From positions 20,049 to 84,048 of the forward strand of contig JAJJLU010000004.1 of assembly GCA_023807065.1 (NCBI GenBank): a stretch of 64,000 nucleotides of DNA, given 5' to 3'. The position numbers were made by a program, and so were the translations under genes. Position 1 is the first letter of the stretch. Every line of letters starts with the position of its first letter. Source of the stretch: Isotricha intestinalis. Its lineage: Eukaryota; Ciliophora; Litostomatea; Vestibuliferida; Isotrichidae. Of the stretch, positions 1 to 11,600 are shown piece by piece. The notes beneath the pieces are model-generated. The model ran no database searches. It saw nothing but the letters and a program-made list of their open reading frames with translations, and was not told the origin of the DNA.

Positions 1-1
1 A

Positions 2-453
2 ATAAGTGATAATGATTTAAATTTTTTTTATCAAGATAATAATACTTCAAATTTTAAACATAATATAGATCAATTAAATTTAAAGTTTTATTTAGAAACT
101 GAAAAAATTTTATCTTCAGAAGGAAATTATAATAATAATAATAAATTATTTTTAATTTTATTTAAACAAATAAATTTATATATCAAAGAAATTGAAAGAT
201 TAAATTCTATCTTAATTAATCAAGCAAAAGAACCAAATTTTTTAAAAAAAAAAATGGTTATTATTTCTCAAAAAAAAGATGATTTTGAAACTAAAGAATT
301 ATTAATTCAGACTTTAAAAAATTCTTTAAAATCACTTGAAAAAAAATTAAGTAAAGTTATTCAATCAGAAAATCTTTTAAAAGAACAAAATGAAAAATTA
401 AAAAAAGAAATTATTCATTATAAAAATTTATATGAAAATTCAATGGGAATTTC
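2..453 (+). pseudogene. Truncated copy of the 461-aa coiled-coil gene at 35837-37222
   Basis: An open frame enters from the left edge and reads as the middle of the protein encoded at 35837-37222. Base 1 corresponds to base 35986 and base 453 to base 36435. By hand alignment there are about 21 substitutions and one extra AAT codon in roughly 450 bases. All but three substitutions are synonymous, so this copy evolved as a working gene before it was cut. After base 453 similarity stops abruptly and the frame runs antisense through a histone H2A fragment to a stop at 662-664. The fused 136-residue reading frame starting at 254 is therefore not a natural protein. The N-terminal part lies outside the window. 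Whether the break is a real rearrangement or an assembly join cannot be decided from sequence alone. Confidence 0.85.
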
Positions 454-551
454 GCTATTCTTCCTACTGGAAATTGAAGACCTGCACGTGATGATCTACT
501 TTGAGCTTTTGCTCCTGTCTTACCTCTTCCTCCTTTTCCTTTTCCTGGCAT
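453..551 (-). pseudogene. Histone H2A, 5' fragment (first 33 codons)
   Basis: On the minus strand an ATG at 551 opens a frame with a basic Gly/Lys-rich tail followed by the H2A signature [12 protein letters not shown], which is diagnostic for the start of the histone fold of H2A. The frame is H2A-like for 33 residues and then passes into the antisense of the duplicated coiled-coil gene, so about 100 residues are missing. Base composition is much richer in G+C than the surroundings, as expected for a highly expressed histone gene. The start is preceded on the minus strand by an A-rich run like other starts here. The join shares a few bases (ggaatttc) with the neighbouring segment, which could be microhomology. 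Confidence 0.9.
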
Positions 552-1154
552 TTTTTTTTATTTGTTTTTTTTTTTTTATTTTCACTCTTTTATACCTTTA
601 TTTATTGAGTTATCTTATTTTATTAAATTTGACCAATCATTTTTCAGATTTTTTTCCAAGTTAGATTTTTAGGTTATTTTTTAAATAAAAATAAATTTAA
701 ATCTTTTTTATAATTGGTTTTTTATTATTTGGTTGGAAAATTATTTTTTTTTAAAAATTTAAATATTATATATAAATAATATATTAATTTAATTATTTTA
801 ATTAAATTAAATACATTTCTTAACTTTCAAAAATAAATTATTTTGTCTTAACCTCAATTTAATTATATAATATTATTATTAATGAAAAAAAGAGTTTTTA
901 GTTTTATTAGTGATTATAAAAATAATATTTTAATCAACAAGATAAAATTACAAAAATTAGAAGAAGGAATTTTATTCAAAAAAATATCGAAGATTCGTTA
1001 AATATGATAGAAAAATAAAAAAATGAATTAGGATCTATAAAAATATAAATGTGGTAAAAAAATTAAATGAAACATTTATAAACATATATTATTTATATAT
1101 TCTATTATTTAATTTAATTAATTATTTATTAGAAAAAAAATAATTGTTTTCAAT
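552..1154. other. Intergenic region upstream of the H2A fragment and of the 423-aa gene
   Basis: About 600 bases without a supported gene. The left half is the region 5' of the H2A fragment and probably holds its promoter; the right half is 5' of the gene at 1155. A short plus-strand frame at 882-1001 could encode 39 Lys-rich residues, but nothing supports it beyond an ATG and a stop. I see no tRNA-like or repeated structure. Confidence 0.5.
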
Positions 1155-2426
1155 ATGTTAAGAAATATAAGAAGAAATAATACAGATAATTTATTATTTA
1201 GTCATTATAAATCACCCATTAAAAGAAATTTTCGAAGGGCAATTAAAAGATATGACAATAATAATATAAATATCCAAAATAATGATAGAATAAATGATTC
1301 AATTTATTTTAATAATTCAAAAAACTCAAGAAATCATAATACTTCTCTTTCAGTAAAAAACACTTTTAATAATTCATTTTATAATTTAATATGTAAAAAT
1401 TGTTATAATAAAAGAATAAATTTAAATGACATAAAAAATGATTTAGAAAAGCCTTCAAGAAAAGAACAATTAAGTTTAACTTTTAATGAAATTAATCCTT
1501 ATTTTTTCAATGATAAAATAAATGGAATTCACAGAAATAATATAAATAATAAAGTAAAGCAAAGAGAAAATTTATCAAAGCAAGTAATAAATAGTTTAGA
1601 AGAATATAGAAAAAATAATCCTTCAAAAAAAGAAAATCTTCAATTTAAAAATGAATTTTCAATAAATGAATTTTATGGAAATAATAATTTAAAAGATCCA
1701 AGGTATGAAATAGTGAAAAAAAAATATGATTTAAAAGAACAAATAATATCTCAACAAAAAAATATATATAATTATAATGAACCAAGAAAAGCAATTAAAC
1801 AATATTATAATAAAACAATGTATGAAATTCCATTAATGGAACCTAAATATGAATTATCAAAAGAATGTAAACAAAATTATATTAAAGAGTTAAAAAATCA
1901 AATAATTAATAAAGAAAATTGTGAAAAAAATGCTAAAAAAATTCAATTAAATGCTGAAATTAAAGCAAATGAAGATTTTAATGAGTATTTAAATAAAAAA
2001 AATTATTCTGATTATTTAAATAAAATTGAACAAAGAAATAGATTAAGAGATTATAATGATAAAATATTAAATTTAAAAAAAGAAAAAGAAGAAGAAGAAA
2101 AAATTAATAATAGAGATTATGAAAGAAAGTTAAATGAGAAAATAAATAAAGAAAAAGAAGAAGAATTTTATAATAATATGGTTAATAAAATTCAAAATAT
2201 TAAACAAATGAATAATTGGTATAATGATGCTAAAAAAGAAAATGAAAAAAAAATAAGAGAAGAAAAAGAAGAAAAAAATAAATGGAAAAATTATTCAGAA
2301 GAAATTGAAATTAAATGTCAACATGGAAATAATATATTTAAATGTGCAATTTGTAATAGAGTATTACCAAGAGATAAATTAATTAGAGTAAGGAACAATT
2401 TTATAAATAAAAATAATTATAATTAA
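1155..2426 (+). CDS. Hypothetical charged coiled-coil protein with C-terminal Cys/His cluster (423 aa)
   Basis: Not recognised. The first 120 residues are Asn/Arg-rich and probably disordered. From about residue 230 to 385 the protein is a Lys/Glu-rich helix with many KEKEEE runs, likely a long coiled coil. Near the C terminus a compact CxH-x6-CxxC arrangement (CQHGNNIFKCAIC) could bind one zinc ion. The protein is basic, has no signal peptide or membrane segment, and resembles in style the coiled-coil axonemal or cytoskeletal proteins common in ciliated protists, but that is only a resemblance in composition. The ATG at 1155 is the first in the frame and follows an A-rich leader. It faces the minus-strand Arf gene, with about 100 bases between the two stop codons. 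Confidence 0.85.
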   Translation: MLRNIRRNNTDNLLFSHYKSPIKRNFRRAIKRYDNNNINIQNNDRINDSIYFNNSKNSRNHNTSLSVKNTFNNSFYNLICKNCYNKRINLNDIKNDLEKPSRKEQLSLTFNEINPYFFNDKINGIHRNNINNKVKQRENLSKQVINSLEEYRKNNPSKKENLQFKNEFSINEFYGNNNLKDPRYEIVKKKYDLKEQIISQQKNIYNYNEPRKAIKQYYNKTMYEIPLMEPKYELSKECKQNYIKELKNQIINKENCEKNAKKIQLNAEIKANEDFNEYLNKKNYSDYLNKIEQRNRLRDYNDKILNLKKEKEEEEKINNRDYERKLNEKINKEKEEEFYNNMVNKIQNIKQMNNWYNDAKKENEKKIREEKEEKNKWKNYSEEIEIKCQHGNNIFKCAICNRVLPRDKLIRVRNNFINKNNYN

Positions 2427-2525
2427 AACAATAATTGAAAAATAAAATTTTACTCAAATAAAAAAAATCTCATTAAAAAAATTTTGAAAAATTCAAAAAA
2501 AATAAAAAAAAGCTATTGAAAAACA

Positions 2526-3071
2526 TTATTTTTTCTTAAGTAAGACTCCAGCCATCCAATCTAATCCTTCTTTTAATCCTTGTCCAGTAGTAGCACTTGT
2601 TCCTTGAACAAGCCAAGATCTTCCTTTTAATTGTCCCATTTGCATTTTATCAGTAACATCATTAGGACTTAAAGCTCCATTTAAATCTTGTTTATTAGCC
2701 ATTACTAAAACAGCACAATCTTTTAATTCTTCTTCAGCTAACATTTTTTTTAATTCTTCAGCAGCATCTTCAATTCTATCTCTATCATTAGAATCAACAA
2801 CAAAAATTAATCCATCTGTATTTTGATAGTAATGTTTCCATAATACTCTAATTTTATCTTGTCCACCTACATCCCATACTGTAAAGTTTAATCCTTTGTA
2901 ATCTAAGGTTTCTACGTTAAATCCTATTGTTGGAATTGTCTTAACTGTCTCACCCATTTTTAATTGGTAGAGAATTGTTGTCTTTCCTGCTGCATCTAAT
3001 CCTACCATTAAAATACGAACATCACGCTTTCCTAAAAGTTTTGTCCATAGCTTTGAAAGAAAGAATCCCAT
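2526..3071 (-). CDS. arf1: ADP-ribosylation factor (Arf) small GTPase
   Basis: A 181-residue Arf-family GTPase, the usual family length, closely similar to Arf1 throughout. Visible motifs are Gly2 for N-myristoylation followed by an amphipathic helix ([13 protein letters not shown]), the P-loop GLDAAGKTT at 24-32, switch I with Thr48, WDVGGQ at 66-71 including catalytic Gln71, NKQD at 126-129 and a TSAT guanine-specificity loop near 160. Arf proteins recruit coat proteins and effectors to Golgi and endosomal membranes in their GTP state. All catalytic and lipidation residues are intact. The gene diverges from the Aip1 gene across about 300 bases. The window also holds a degenerate ELMO protein at 22266; ELMOD proteins are known GAPs for Arf-family GTPases. 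Confidence 0.97.
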   Translation of the reverse strand: MGFFLSKLWTKLLGKRDVRILMVGLDAAGKTTILYQLKMGETVKTIPTIGFNVETLDYKGLNFTVWDVGGQDKIRVLWKHYYQNTDGLIFVVDSNDRDRIEDAAEELKKMLAEEELKDCAVLVMANKQDLNGALSPNDVTDKMQMGQLKGRSWLVQGTSATTGQGLKEGLDWMAGVLLKKK

Positions 3072-3374
3072 TTTTTCTTTGTTTTTTTATTTGTTTTTTT
3101 TTAAATGCATATGTGTTTTATATTAAGAATGATTTTCCTGCAAGGAAAATAATTATTTTTTTTTAGATTATTAATTATTTTTGGATTTTTAAATTAATAA
3201 ATAATAATTTTAAAAATTAAATATTTAAAAATTCTAATCGTCCAAATAAAAATTAAAAAATTAAATAATAAAATAAATAGAAAATAATAAACAACAAAAT
3301 AAAATAAAAACTTATTAATCAAAGAAAAAGATTAAAAAAAAACCGAAAAAAAAAAAAAAAAATCATTTAAAAAA
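3072..3374. promoter_or_regulatory. Divergent intergenic region between arf1 and aip1
   Basis: About 300 bases of A/T-rich DNA separate the two divergent start codons, so both promoters must lie here. It ends in a long A-run directly before the Aip1 ATG. No specific motif is recognisable. A 63-residue frame overlapping the Arf start on the opposite strand is a shadow. Confidence 0.5.
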
Positions 3375-5204
3375 ATGAACCCCTCCTTCACTCCTTCAAA
3401 AGTATACTCACCAAATCCCAAAACAACACGTTCCTTTGCCTCTCCCTTCATTTCATCTCCAGACGGTAAATGGTTAATGTACTCGATAAAAAAGACAGTA
3501 ATCCTTAGAAGCTTAGATGACTTGTCATGTGCCAAAGCCTTCACAAAGCATTCAAACATGGTCACTGCAGTCGCCTTCCACCCTATGAACAAGTTAGCAG
3601 CTTCAGCTGACGAGAAGGGAATAATCTACATCTGGTACATCGATGACTGTACTGACTCTAAAAAAATAGAAGATGTTTTCAGTGGAAAAATCAATGGATT
3701 AGAATTTTCACCTGATGGTGATAAATTACTTATTTATGGTCAAGGAAGTGGAATTTTTGCAAAGTGTATTAATTGGGATATGAAAACTGAATGTGGTGAA
3801 TTTTTCAATAATTCTAGAAGTGTTCTTTCAGGGAAATTTAATAAGAAAAGACCTTTCAAAGTTTTATTAGGTGGAGAAGATATGTTTGTTAATTTATATG
3901 TTGGAGTACCATTTAAACAAACTCAAATGGTAAAAAAACATGATAATTTCATTGCTTCTATTTCATTAAGTCCAAATGGTGAAAAATGGATTTCTACTGG
4001 TTTTGATAAAAAAATAATAACATATAATACTGATAATGCTGAAGTTATTGATGAATTTGATTCAACCAAAATTGAAAATGGACATAAAATGACAATAATA
4101 TCATCTTGTTTTTTAGATGATGATAAATTAATAACTGCTTCATTAGATAAAACTGTTAAAATTTGGAGTTTAAGTGAAAAAAAAGTTTTATATACTTTAG
4201 TTCCTGAAGAAAAATTAGGTGTTCCAAATATGATGTGTGGTGTTGTTACTAATGGAAAAGTTATTGTTGCAGTTACTTTAAATGGAAATATTAATGTTTG
4301 GAAATGTGATAATTTATCTGATAATAAATTACCTGATCAAGTTATTTTAGGTCATCAAGATTCTATTAATAAAATGATTTATAGTAAAGTAAATAAAGAA
4401 ATTATTTCAGGTGATTTTACTGGAAAAATAGTTTTATTTAATGAAAATGGGACTCAAAGACAAATTTTAAAACCAGATTTAAATAGGAAAGTTTCTTCAT
4501 TATCATTATCAAATAAAGAAGATATATTATATGCTTCATATGGAAATGGATTAATTACTTCTTATAATATGAATAATTTAGAAGTTAAATTCGAATTAAA
4601 AGATATTTCAGAAGATCCAAAAACAGTATATCCAAGTAAAACAGATGATAATATTATATATGTTCTTTTCTATGATACAATATGTATAATTAATGATGGT
4701 AAAGTAGAAAAAAAAAATAAATTAAAAAATTATGAAGGAATGACAATGACAGTAAATGAAGAAGAAAAAGAAATATTAATAGGAGATAAAAAAGGTAAAT
4801 TACATATATTAGATTATGATTTAAATGAAAAATCAAATAAAGAAATTCACTTTGGTGAATATTCAATAATGAAAATATCACCAAATAATAAATATATAGC
4901 TTCAGGAGATAATCAAAGAACTATTTTAGTATATGATGCTAAAAGTAAAGAAATAATTTGTGATAGATTTGGATTTCATTCTGCAAAAATTTTTGATTTA
5001 GATTGGTCAAGTGATTCAAATTTTATTGTTTCTGGAAGTTTAGATGGTGCTGTTATGATTTGGAATTTAGAAAAAAAAAGTAGATTCAAATATTTTATTA
5101 ATGTTGATGGAGACCAAATTAATGCTGTTTCATTTACTAATGAAGATAAAGATGTTATATGTGCTGGAGGGGCTTGTGTTATTAATCAAATTAGTCTAAG
5201 TTAA
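3375..5204 (+). CDS. aip1: WD40 repeat protein, Aip1/WDR1 family (actin-interacting protein 1)
   Basis: 609 residues, matching the usual Aip1/WDR1 length of about 600, made entirely of WD40 repeats that would form two seven-bladed propellers. The opening follows the family layout, in which an early strand reads VILRSLDD followed by a first blade with HSNMVTAVAFHP. Later blades carry typical GH...W endings such as LITASLDKTVKIWSL and FIVSGSLDGAVMIWNL. Aip1 works with cofilin to disassemble actin filaments in the cytosol. The first 95 codons (to about 3660) use many C- and G-ending codons, while the rest of the gene uses the A/T-ending codons typical of the window. The change is abrupt and does not coincide with a domain boundary. 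Identification rests on overall pattern and length, so another double-propeller WD40 protein is possible. Confidence 0.85.
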   Translation: MNPSFTPSKVYSPNPKTTRSFASPFISSPDGKWLMYSIKKTVILRSLDDLSCAKAFTKHSNMVTAVAFHPMNKLAASADEKGIIYIWYIDDCTDSKKIEDVFSGKINGLEFSPDGDKLLIYGQGSGIFAKCINWDMKTECGEFFNNSRSVLSGKFNKKRPFKVLLGGEDMFVNLYVGVPFKQTQMVKKHDNFIASISLSPNGEKWISTGFDKKIITYNTDNAEVIDEFDSTKIENGHKMTIISSCFLDDDKLITASLDKTVKIWSLSEKKVLYTLVPEEKLGVPNMMCGVVTNGKVIVAVTLNGNINVWKCDNLSDNKLPDQVILGHQDSINKMIYSKVNKEIISGDFTGKIVLFNENGTQRQILKPDLNRKVSSLSLSNKEDILYASYGNGLITSYNMNNLEVKFELKDISEDPKTVYPSKTDDNIIYVLFYDTICIINDGKVEKKNKLKNYEGMTMTVNEEEKEILIGDKKGKLHILDYDLNEKSNKEIHFGEYSIMKISPNNKYIASGDNQRTILVYDAKSKEIICDRFGFHSAKIFDLDWSSDSNFIVSGSLDGAVMIWNLEKKSRFKYFINVDGDQINAVSFTNEDKDVICAGGACVINQISLS

Positions 5205-5604
5205 ATTTTAAAAAAAATATTTAAGAAGAGTTTCATTTTTAAAGTTATTTATTATTAAAATTATAAGAATTTTTGATTTTTTTGATTTTTTTGATTTTTT
5301 TGTTTTTTATTTTTATTTAGAAATTTAAATAACGAAAAATATAATATTTTTTACTATATCTTATTGTGTTCCAATTTTTTCCAATAAAAAAATAATAAAA
5401 TTGTTAAATCAAGATAAAGATATATTTTTTAATTGTGAATAAATAACATTATTATTGATTGTTTTAAATAATGAATCAATTTCATTTTTGAAAAAAATAA
5501 TACAAACATCAATATCAATGTTGTAAAAAAATAAAATATAAAAATTAACACTAAAATATTTTTTTTCATTTTTAAAAAAAATTAAATTTTAAATCAAAAT
5601 TTAA
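5205..5604. other. 400-bp intergenic region with GATTTTTT tandem repeats
   Basis: Between the Aip1 stop and the giant coiled-coil gene. It contains three to four tandem copies of a GATTTTTT-like unit at about 5270-5305. A minus-strand relic of a small secreted-protein gene (5409-5569) is described separately. The remainder is A/T-rich with nothing recognisable. Confidence 0.6.
5409..5569 (-). pseudogene. Possible small secreted-protein gene broken by one frameshift
   Basis: An ATG at 5569 on the minus strand opens a signal-peptide-like start (MKKNILVLIFIFYFF). The frame then loses coding character, but the adjacent frame continues with an ordinary-looking sequence including NIDIDVCIIFFKNEIDSLF and stops at TGA 5409-5411. 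One extra T in the T-run where the frames meet would give a continuous product of about 53 residues. It may be a decayed gene, a real gene with a sequencing indel, or chance. No relative is recognised. Confidence 0.3.
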
Positions 5605-8600
5605 ATGAATTCCGTTCCTCATTCAAAATCAGCATTAAGAACATATACAACAATAAAACTTCATAAAAGCATTCAATCAAATACTTCATTTTTAAATAAT
5701 GATATAAATAGATATGAAGATTTAATAAAAAAAGCAAGAGCAACAATAAATAAATTTCAAAATAACAGTAAAAGTATATCAAAAGAAAAACAATTAAATA
5801 CATCTCCTTTTTCAAACTTAGAAAGAAAAAGTTCAAATTATAGTTTAATTGTATCTTCTCAAAGAGAAAGTAGAGATGATATTAAAACAGAATATTCAAA
5901 TTTATCTAATTTTGGAATTGAAAATTATTATAAAAATTTAATTAATCAATTAAAAAGTGATTTAAATATTCAAAATGAAAAAATGAGAAATTTAGAAAAT
6001 ATAAATAAACAAAATGAAATTAATTTAAGTGATAATGAAAGAGAAAGAGGAAGATTAGAAGATAAAGTTAAAAATTTAGAAAAAAAATTAAATGAAACTA
6101 AAATTTTATATGAAGATTTAAAGGAAGAAAAAAAAAATTTAGAAAATAATTATGAACAATTAAGATTTAATTATAAAAATGATTTAAAGAATAAAGAAGA
6201 AGAAGAAATATTATCTAAAGAAAATGAAATGATTAAAAGTGAATTAAATAAATTTATTAAAGAAAATATTAATTTAAAAATTTCTGTTAAAAATTTAAAA
6301 CAAGAAATTGGAAATGATTCTAATGAAGTTATTATTAATTTAAAAAAAGAAATTGAAAAATTAAATTCTCAATTAGAAAGTAAAGAAGAAAAAATTAAAA
6401 AATTAGAAAAAGAAAATTTAAAAAAAAAAAGTGATTTAACAAATTTGAGTAATGAAGATATAATGTTATTAGTTAATGAAGAAAAACAAAAATATAAAAC
6501 ATTAAAAGAAGAATATGATTTATTTAAAGAAGAAAATAAGTCAAATGAAAATAAATGTTTAACTGAAAATAATTTATCAAATAATAATTTAATAGACAAA
6601 AATAAATATTATGAATTACAAAAAAATTATTCTAATTTACTTTTGGAAAATCAAGGATTAAAGAAAATAAAAGATGAATATCAAAATTTAATAAATGAAA
6701 ATAATAAAATTCAAAAATTAAAAAATCAAAAAAATGAAAAAGAAAAAGAAACAATACAAAAATTAAGAAATGAATATGATGATTTATTTAAAGAAAATAT
6801 ATCTTTAAAAGAATATAAAACAAAATATGAAAAAAATTTATTAGAAATAGAAAATTTAAAATTAAAAGAAAAAGAATATGAAGAAATAAAAAAAGAAAAT
6901 TTAAATTTAAAAGAAATTGAAAAAAAAATAAATATTATTTCAAAAGAAAATGAAGAATTAATGAAAATAAACAAAGAAAATGAAAAAGAAAAAAATGAAT
7001 TAATAGAATTAAAAAATAAATATGTTAAATTAAATGAAAATTATACTCAAGTTCAAAATAGTTTTAATGACTTAATAAAAGTAAATGAGAATTTAAAAGA
7101 AACTCAAACAAAGTTTAATGAAGTTTTAAAAGAAAATCAAAATTTAGAAAAAATAAAAGAAAACTATAATATTATATTAAAAGAAAATGAAGAATTAAAA
7201 GAAATAAAATTAAATTATGAAAAATTAACAGAAGAAAATAATAAATTAAAAGAAAATTTTGATAATTATATAAAAGAAAATAATAAAGAAATTTTTGAAA
7301 ATGAAAATAAAGAAATAAAAAAGAAATTAGAAGAACTAATAAAAGAAAATAAAAAAAAAAATGATAATATATTATCATTACAAAATTCATTAAATAAAAT
7401 AGAAAAAGAGAAAATAAATATTCAACAAGAAAAAGAAAAATTAATAAAAGATAAAGAAGAATATATGAATTTAAATTCAGAATTAAAAAATCAAAGTTTA
7501 AAACAATCAAAAAATTCACAAGAAATGATAAAAAAATGGGAAGAAAATTATTCTAATTTAAATAAAGAAAATGAATATTTAAAATCTAAACAAATAAATT
7601 ATAATGATTTATTACAACAAGTTGAAAAATTAAAAAATATTGAAAAAGAAAATTTAGAATTAATTAATGAAAAAGAAACTTATCAAAAATTAAGAGATGA
7701 TTATATTTTATTAACAAAAGAAAAAGATAATTCTAATAAAAATTATATTCAAAAAATAAAAGATTTAAATGATTGTTTAAATAAAGAAAAAATTAAATGT
7801 GAACAATATTATAATAATAATAAAGAACTTAATATGGAAAAATTAAAATTAAAAGATATTGAGAATAAATATTTAGAATTAAATAAAGAAAATGAAAAAT
7901 TAAAAGAATTTCAAAATAAATTTCTTACTTTAAGTTCTGAAAATGATGCTTTAAAATTAATTCAAGAAAAATATAATATTTTAAATCTAGATAATGATAA
8001 TTTGAAGAATCAATTTCAAAAAATAAATAAAGAAAATATTCAATTAAAAGAAAATATTACTTTATTAAATAAAGATAAAACAATTAATGATGATAAAATA
8101 AATGAAATAAAAAAAATAAATAATAATCTTTTAAATGAAAATGAAAATTATAAAGAATATGAAAAAAAATATATTAATTTAAATAAAGAATATTTAGTTT
8201 TAAAACAAGATTTAGAAAATATTATAAATGAAAAAGTAGAAATTCAAAATAATTTTAATTCTCATTTACAAAAAATAAATATTTTAAAAGACCAAATTAA
8301 TAGATTAAAATCAGATAATGAAGAATTAAATAAATTAAAAGAAAAATATATTAATTTAATACAAGATTATAATAAATTAAAAGAAATTCAAGGGAAATAT
8401 AATGCTTTAATAGTAGAAAATAATACAATAAAAGAATATCAAGATAAATTAATTTCTGAAAATAATATTTTAAAAGATATTCAAGAAAAATTTAATAATT
8501 TAAATAGTGAAAATAATTCTTTAAAAGCAATTGAAGAACAATATAAACTTTTAATTAAAGAAAATTCTGAATTAAAAGAAAATATTGCTTCAAATATAAA

Positions 8601-11600
8601 AGAAATAAATAAATATAAAAAGAATTTAGAAATTTATAATCAAAATGTAAATAATATAAAAGAAGAAAAAGAAAGTTTAAATAAAGAAATTATTTTATTA
8701 AATGAAAATAAAGATAAATTAATTGAAGAAAATAATATGTTAAAAAATTCAATTTTGGATTTTCAAAAAGGAGAAAATTTATCAAAGGAAAATATTGAAA
8801 AAATAAATCAAGAAAATATAAAATTAAAAGAAAATAATGAGCAAATGAAAAATGAAAATTCAAATTTAAAAATTAATATAAATTCTTTAAATCAAGAATT
8901 ATCATTAATAAAAGAAAAACAAGATATTTTAATAGAAGAAAATTCACATTTAAATGATTATAAAGAAAAATATGAAAAAGAGCAAATATCATTTAAAGAA
9001 GAAGAAGAAAAAAATAAATTATTAAATCAACAAATAAATTCTTTAAAAGAAATGAAAGAAAAAACATTATTTTTAGCAAAAGAAAGTAGTGAAAAATATA
9101 ATTTATGTTTAAAAGATATTGAATCTCTTAAAATATATAGAGGAAAATTTATTGAAATAAGTGCTGAATATAAAGGAATTAATGATAGATATAATAATTT
9201 AATTAAAGATAATGAAGAATTATTAGTTAAATATAAAAATTTAGTTAATGAAAATAATATTAATAAAGATAATTATGATATTATTTTTAGAGAATTAGAA
9301 AGTGTTAAAAATAATAATAAAAATTTATTATTAGAAAACAATGATTTTAAAGATAAATATAATAAATTAAATGATGATTATTCTAAAATAATTCAAGATT
9401 TAAAAAAAATAAAAATTGAAAATGACTTATTTAAGAAAGAAAAAGAAGAATTAAATCAAGATTTAAATAATATAATAGAAAATAATAAAAAATTAAAAGA
9501 AAAAAATTTAATATTAGAAAATAATAATAAAGACTTACAAGAGCTTCTAGAAAATTTAGAATTAGAAAACAAAAAAAACCAAAAAGAAATAAATTTGAAT
9601 AAAACTCAAAATGAAAAATTAGAAGTTTCAATTAATAAAAATCAAAAAGAAAATATTGAATTACAATCAAAAATTAATAAACAAAATCAATTAATAGATA
9701 AATTAAATTTAGATATATTTCAAATAAAAAAAGATTCAGATAAATTAAAAGACACAATAAAAAAACAACAAAGAGAAAATGAAAAGTTAAAGAAAAATTT
9801 AGATATTTTAATTGATGAAAAAAATAATGAAATTCAAGAAAAAAATGAAATTCAAAATGAATTATTATTATCAAAGGAATTTATTTCTAATAAAGAAAAA
9901 GAAATTGAAGAATTACAGTTTCAAATAAATAATTATGAAAAGGAAATAAGAGATTTAAAAAAATCAATTGATAAATTAAATAAGGAAAAAGAAATAATAA
10001 ATAATAATTTAACTTTATCAAAAAAAGAAAAAGAAAAATTTCAAAAAAATATTTTATCATTAAGAGAAGAAAAAGCAGATTTATTAAGTAATATAGATAA
10101 AATAAATAATGAAAAAAATTCTTATTTAGATAAAATAAATTTATTAAATGAGTCAAAGCAAGAATTAGAAAATCATATTAAATTACTTAATAGTCAATTA
10201 TCAAATAATAATAATGATAATAATAAAATTATTGAAGAATATAGTAATAAATACACTAAAATTCAAAGTGAAAATGAATTAATGAAAGAACAAATTTTAA
10301 ATCATGAAAATGAAAAAGAAAAAATAAAAATAAATTTAGAAAAAATAAAAAAAGAAAATGAAAATAATATTCTTTTACTTAATGAAAAAAAAGAAGAATT
10401 AAAAGAAAAAAAAATGAATTTATTACTTAAAGAAAAAGAATTAGAAGAAATTAAAGAAATATTATCTGAAAAAGAAAATGAATTAGATAAAATGAATAAT
10501 AATTTAATTAAAAAAGAAAAAGAAATAAATCAATTTATAAAAAAAGAAGAAGAATATAAAAATCTTTTAATTGAAAAAGAAAAAGAAAATGAAGAAATTT
10601 ATGAAAATTTAAAAAAAGAAGGAGAAGAAAATGATGCTTTAGCAGAAGATTTAAATAATGCAAATGATGAAATTAATAAATTAAAAGAAATAATAAATGA
10701 ATTTGAAGAACAAAATAAAAGAAATATTACTAATAAAAATAATAATTTTGTTAAAGAACAAAATATTTATTTTAATGATAATGAAAATCAAGAATTTAAA
10801 AACAATAATATAAACTTAAAAAATAATATTGAAGTAAAAGAAAAAGAAATTTTAAATTCGAAAAATAAATTTGAAAATAAAGAAAAAGAAAAAAATATAA
10901 CATATTCAATAGAAAATAACCAATATATTCAAATTTTCCCAAATCATAAAATTCAAAATCAAAAAATAATAAACCAAATAATTCCAATAGAAAAATTAAC
11001 AATAATCCAATCAAATAATAATAACAATAACATTAATAATAACATTGATATAAATTTAGTAAAAAATTTAGAATTAGAATTAGCAAAATTAAAAGAACAA
11101 AATGAGGGATATAAAAAGCAAATAATAACTTTAAATAATATGGTAAAATCATTTCGTTCAATAAGTGGTTTTTCTGTTGATGAAAATGAGGAAAAATCAA
11201 ATGATGAAAAATTAAATTCATTAACAAAAGAAATAGAAAAATTAAATATTACAATTAGTGAAGATAAAGAACAATTTGCAATTTTATTATCTCAAATTAA
11301 TAATGAAAAATCAAATAGTAATAGATTAAAAGAAGAGAATAATAAATTATTAGAAGAAATAAATATTTTAAAAAATAATAAGGAAAGAAAATCTGCTCCA
11401 AATGAAGATTATCTTTTAAAAAAAACTTTTAATATTTTAAATGAAGAAAATTTAGCTTTAAAAGAGGAATTAGATAAAATTAAATTTGAAAGAGAAAGAT
11501 TAAAAACAGAATCTTCAGAAGATAATAATTGTAATCATAATATTTATAATTATAATAATATAATTTTAAATAATGAAAATAATGAAAATTTAAAAAATAA

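Noticed and set aside
254..664. A 136-residue reading frame at the left edge with a hydrophobic C-terminal half
   Set aside because: It is an artefact of the junction. The first part is a gene fragment and the rest is the antisense of histone H2A and its upstream T-rich region.
882..1001. 39-codon frame upstream of the 423-aa gene
   Set aside because: It is short and Lys-rich, with no recognisable feature; chance is sufficient in such A/T-rich DNA.
6369..11227. Many minus-strand frames rich in Phe, Leu and Ile opposite the giant coiled-coil gene
   Set aside because: They mirror the Lys/Asn/Glu-rich codons of the plus strand (AAA, AAT, GAA giving TTT, ATT, TTC) and have no independent support.
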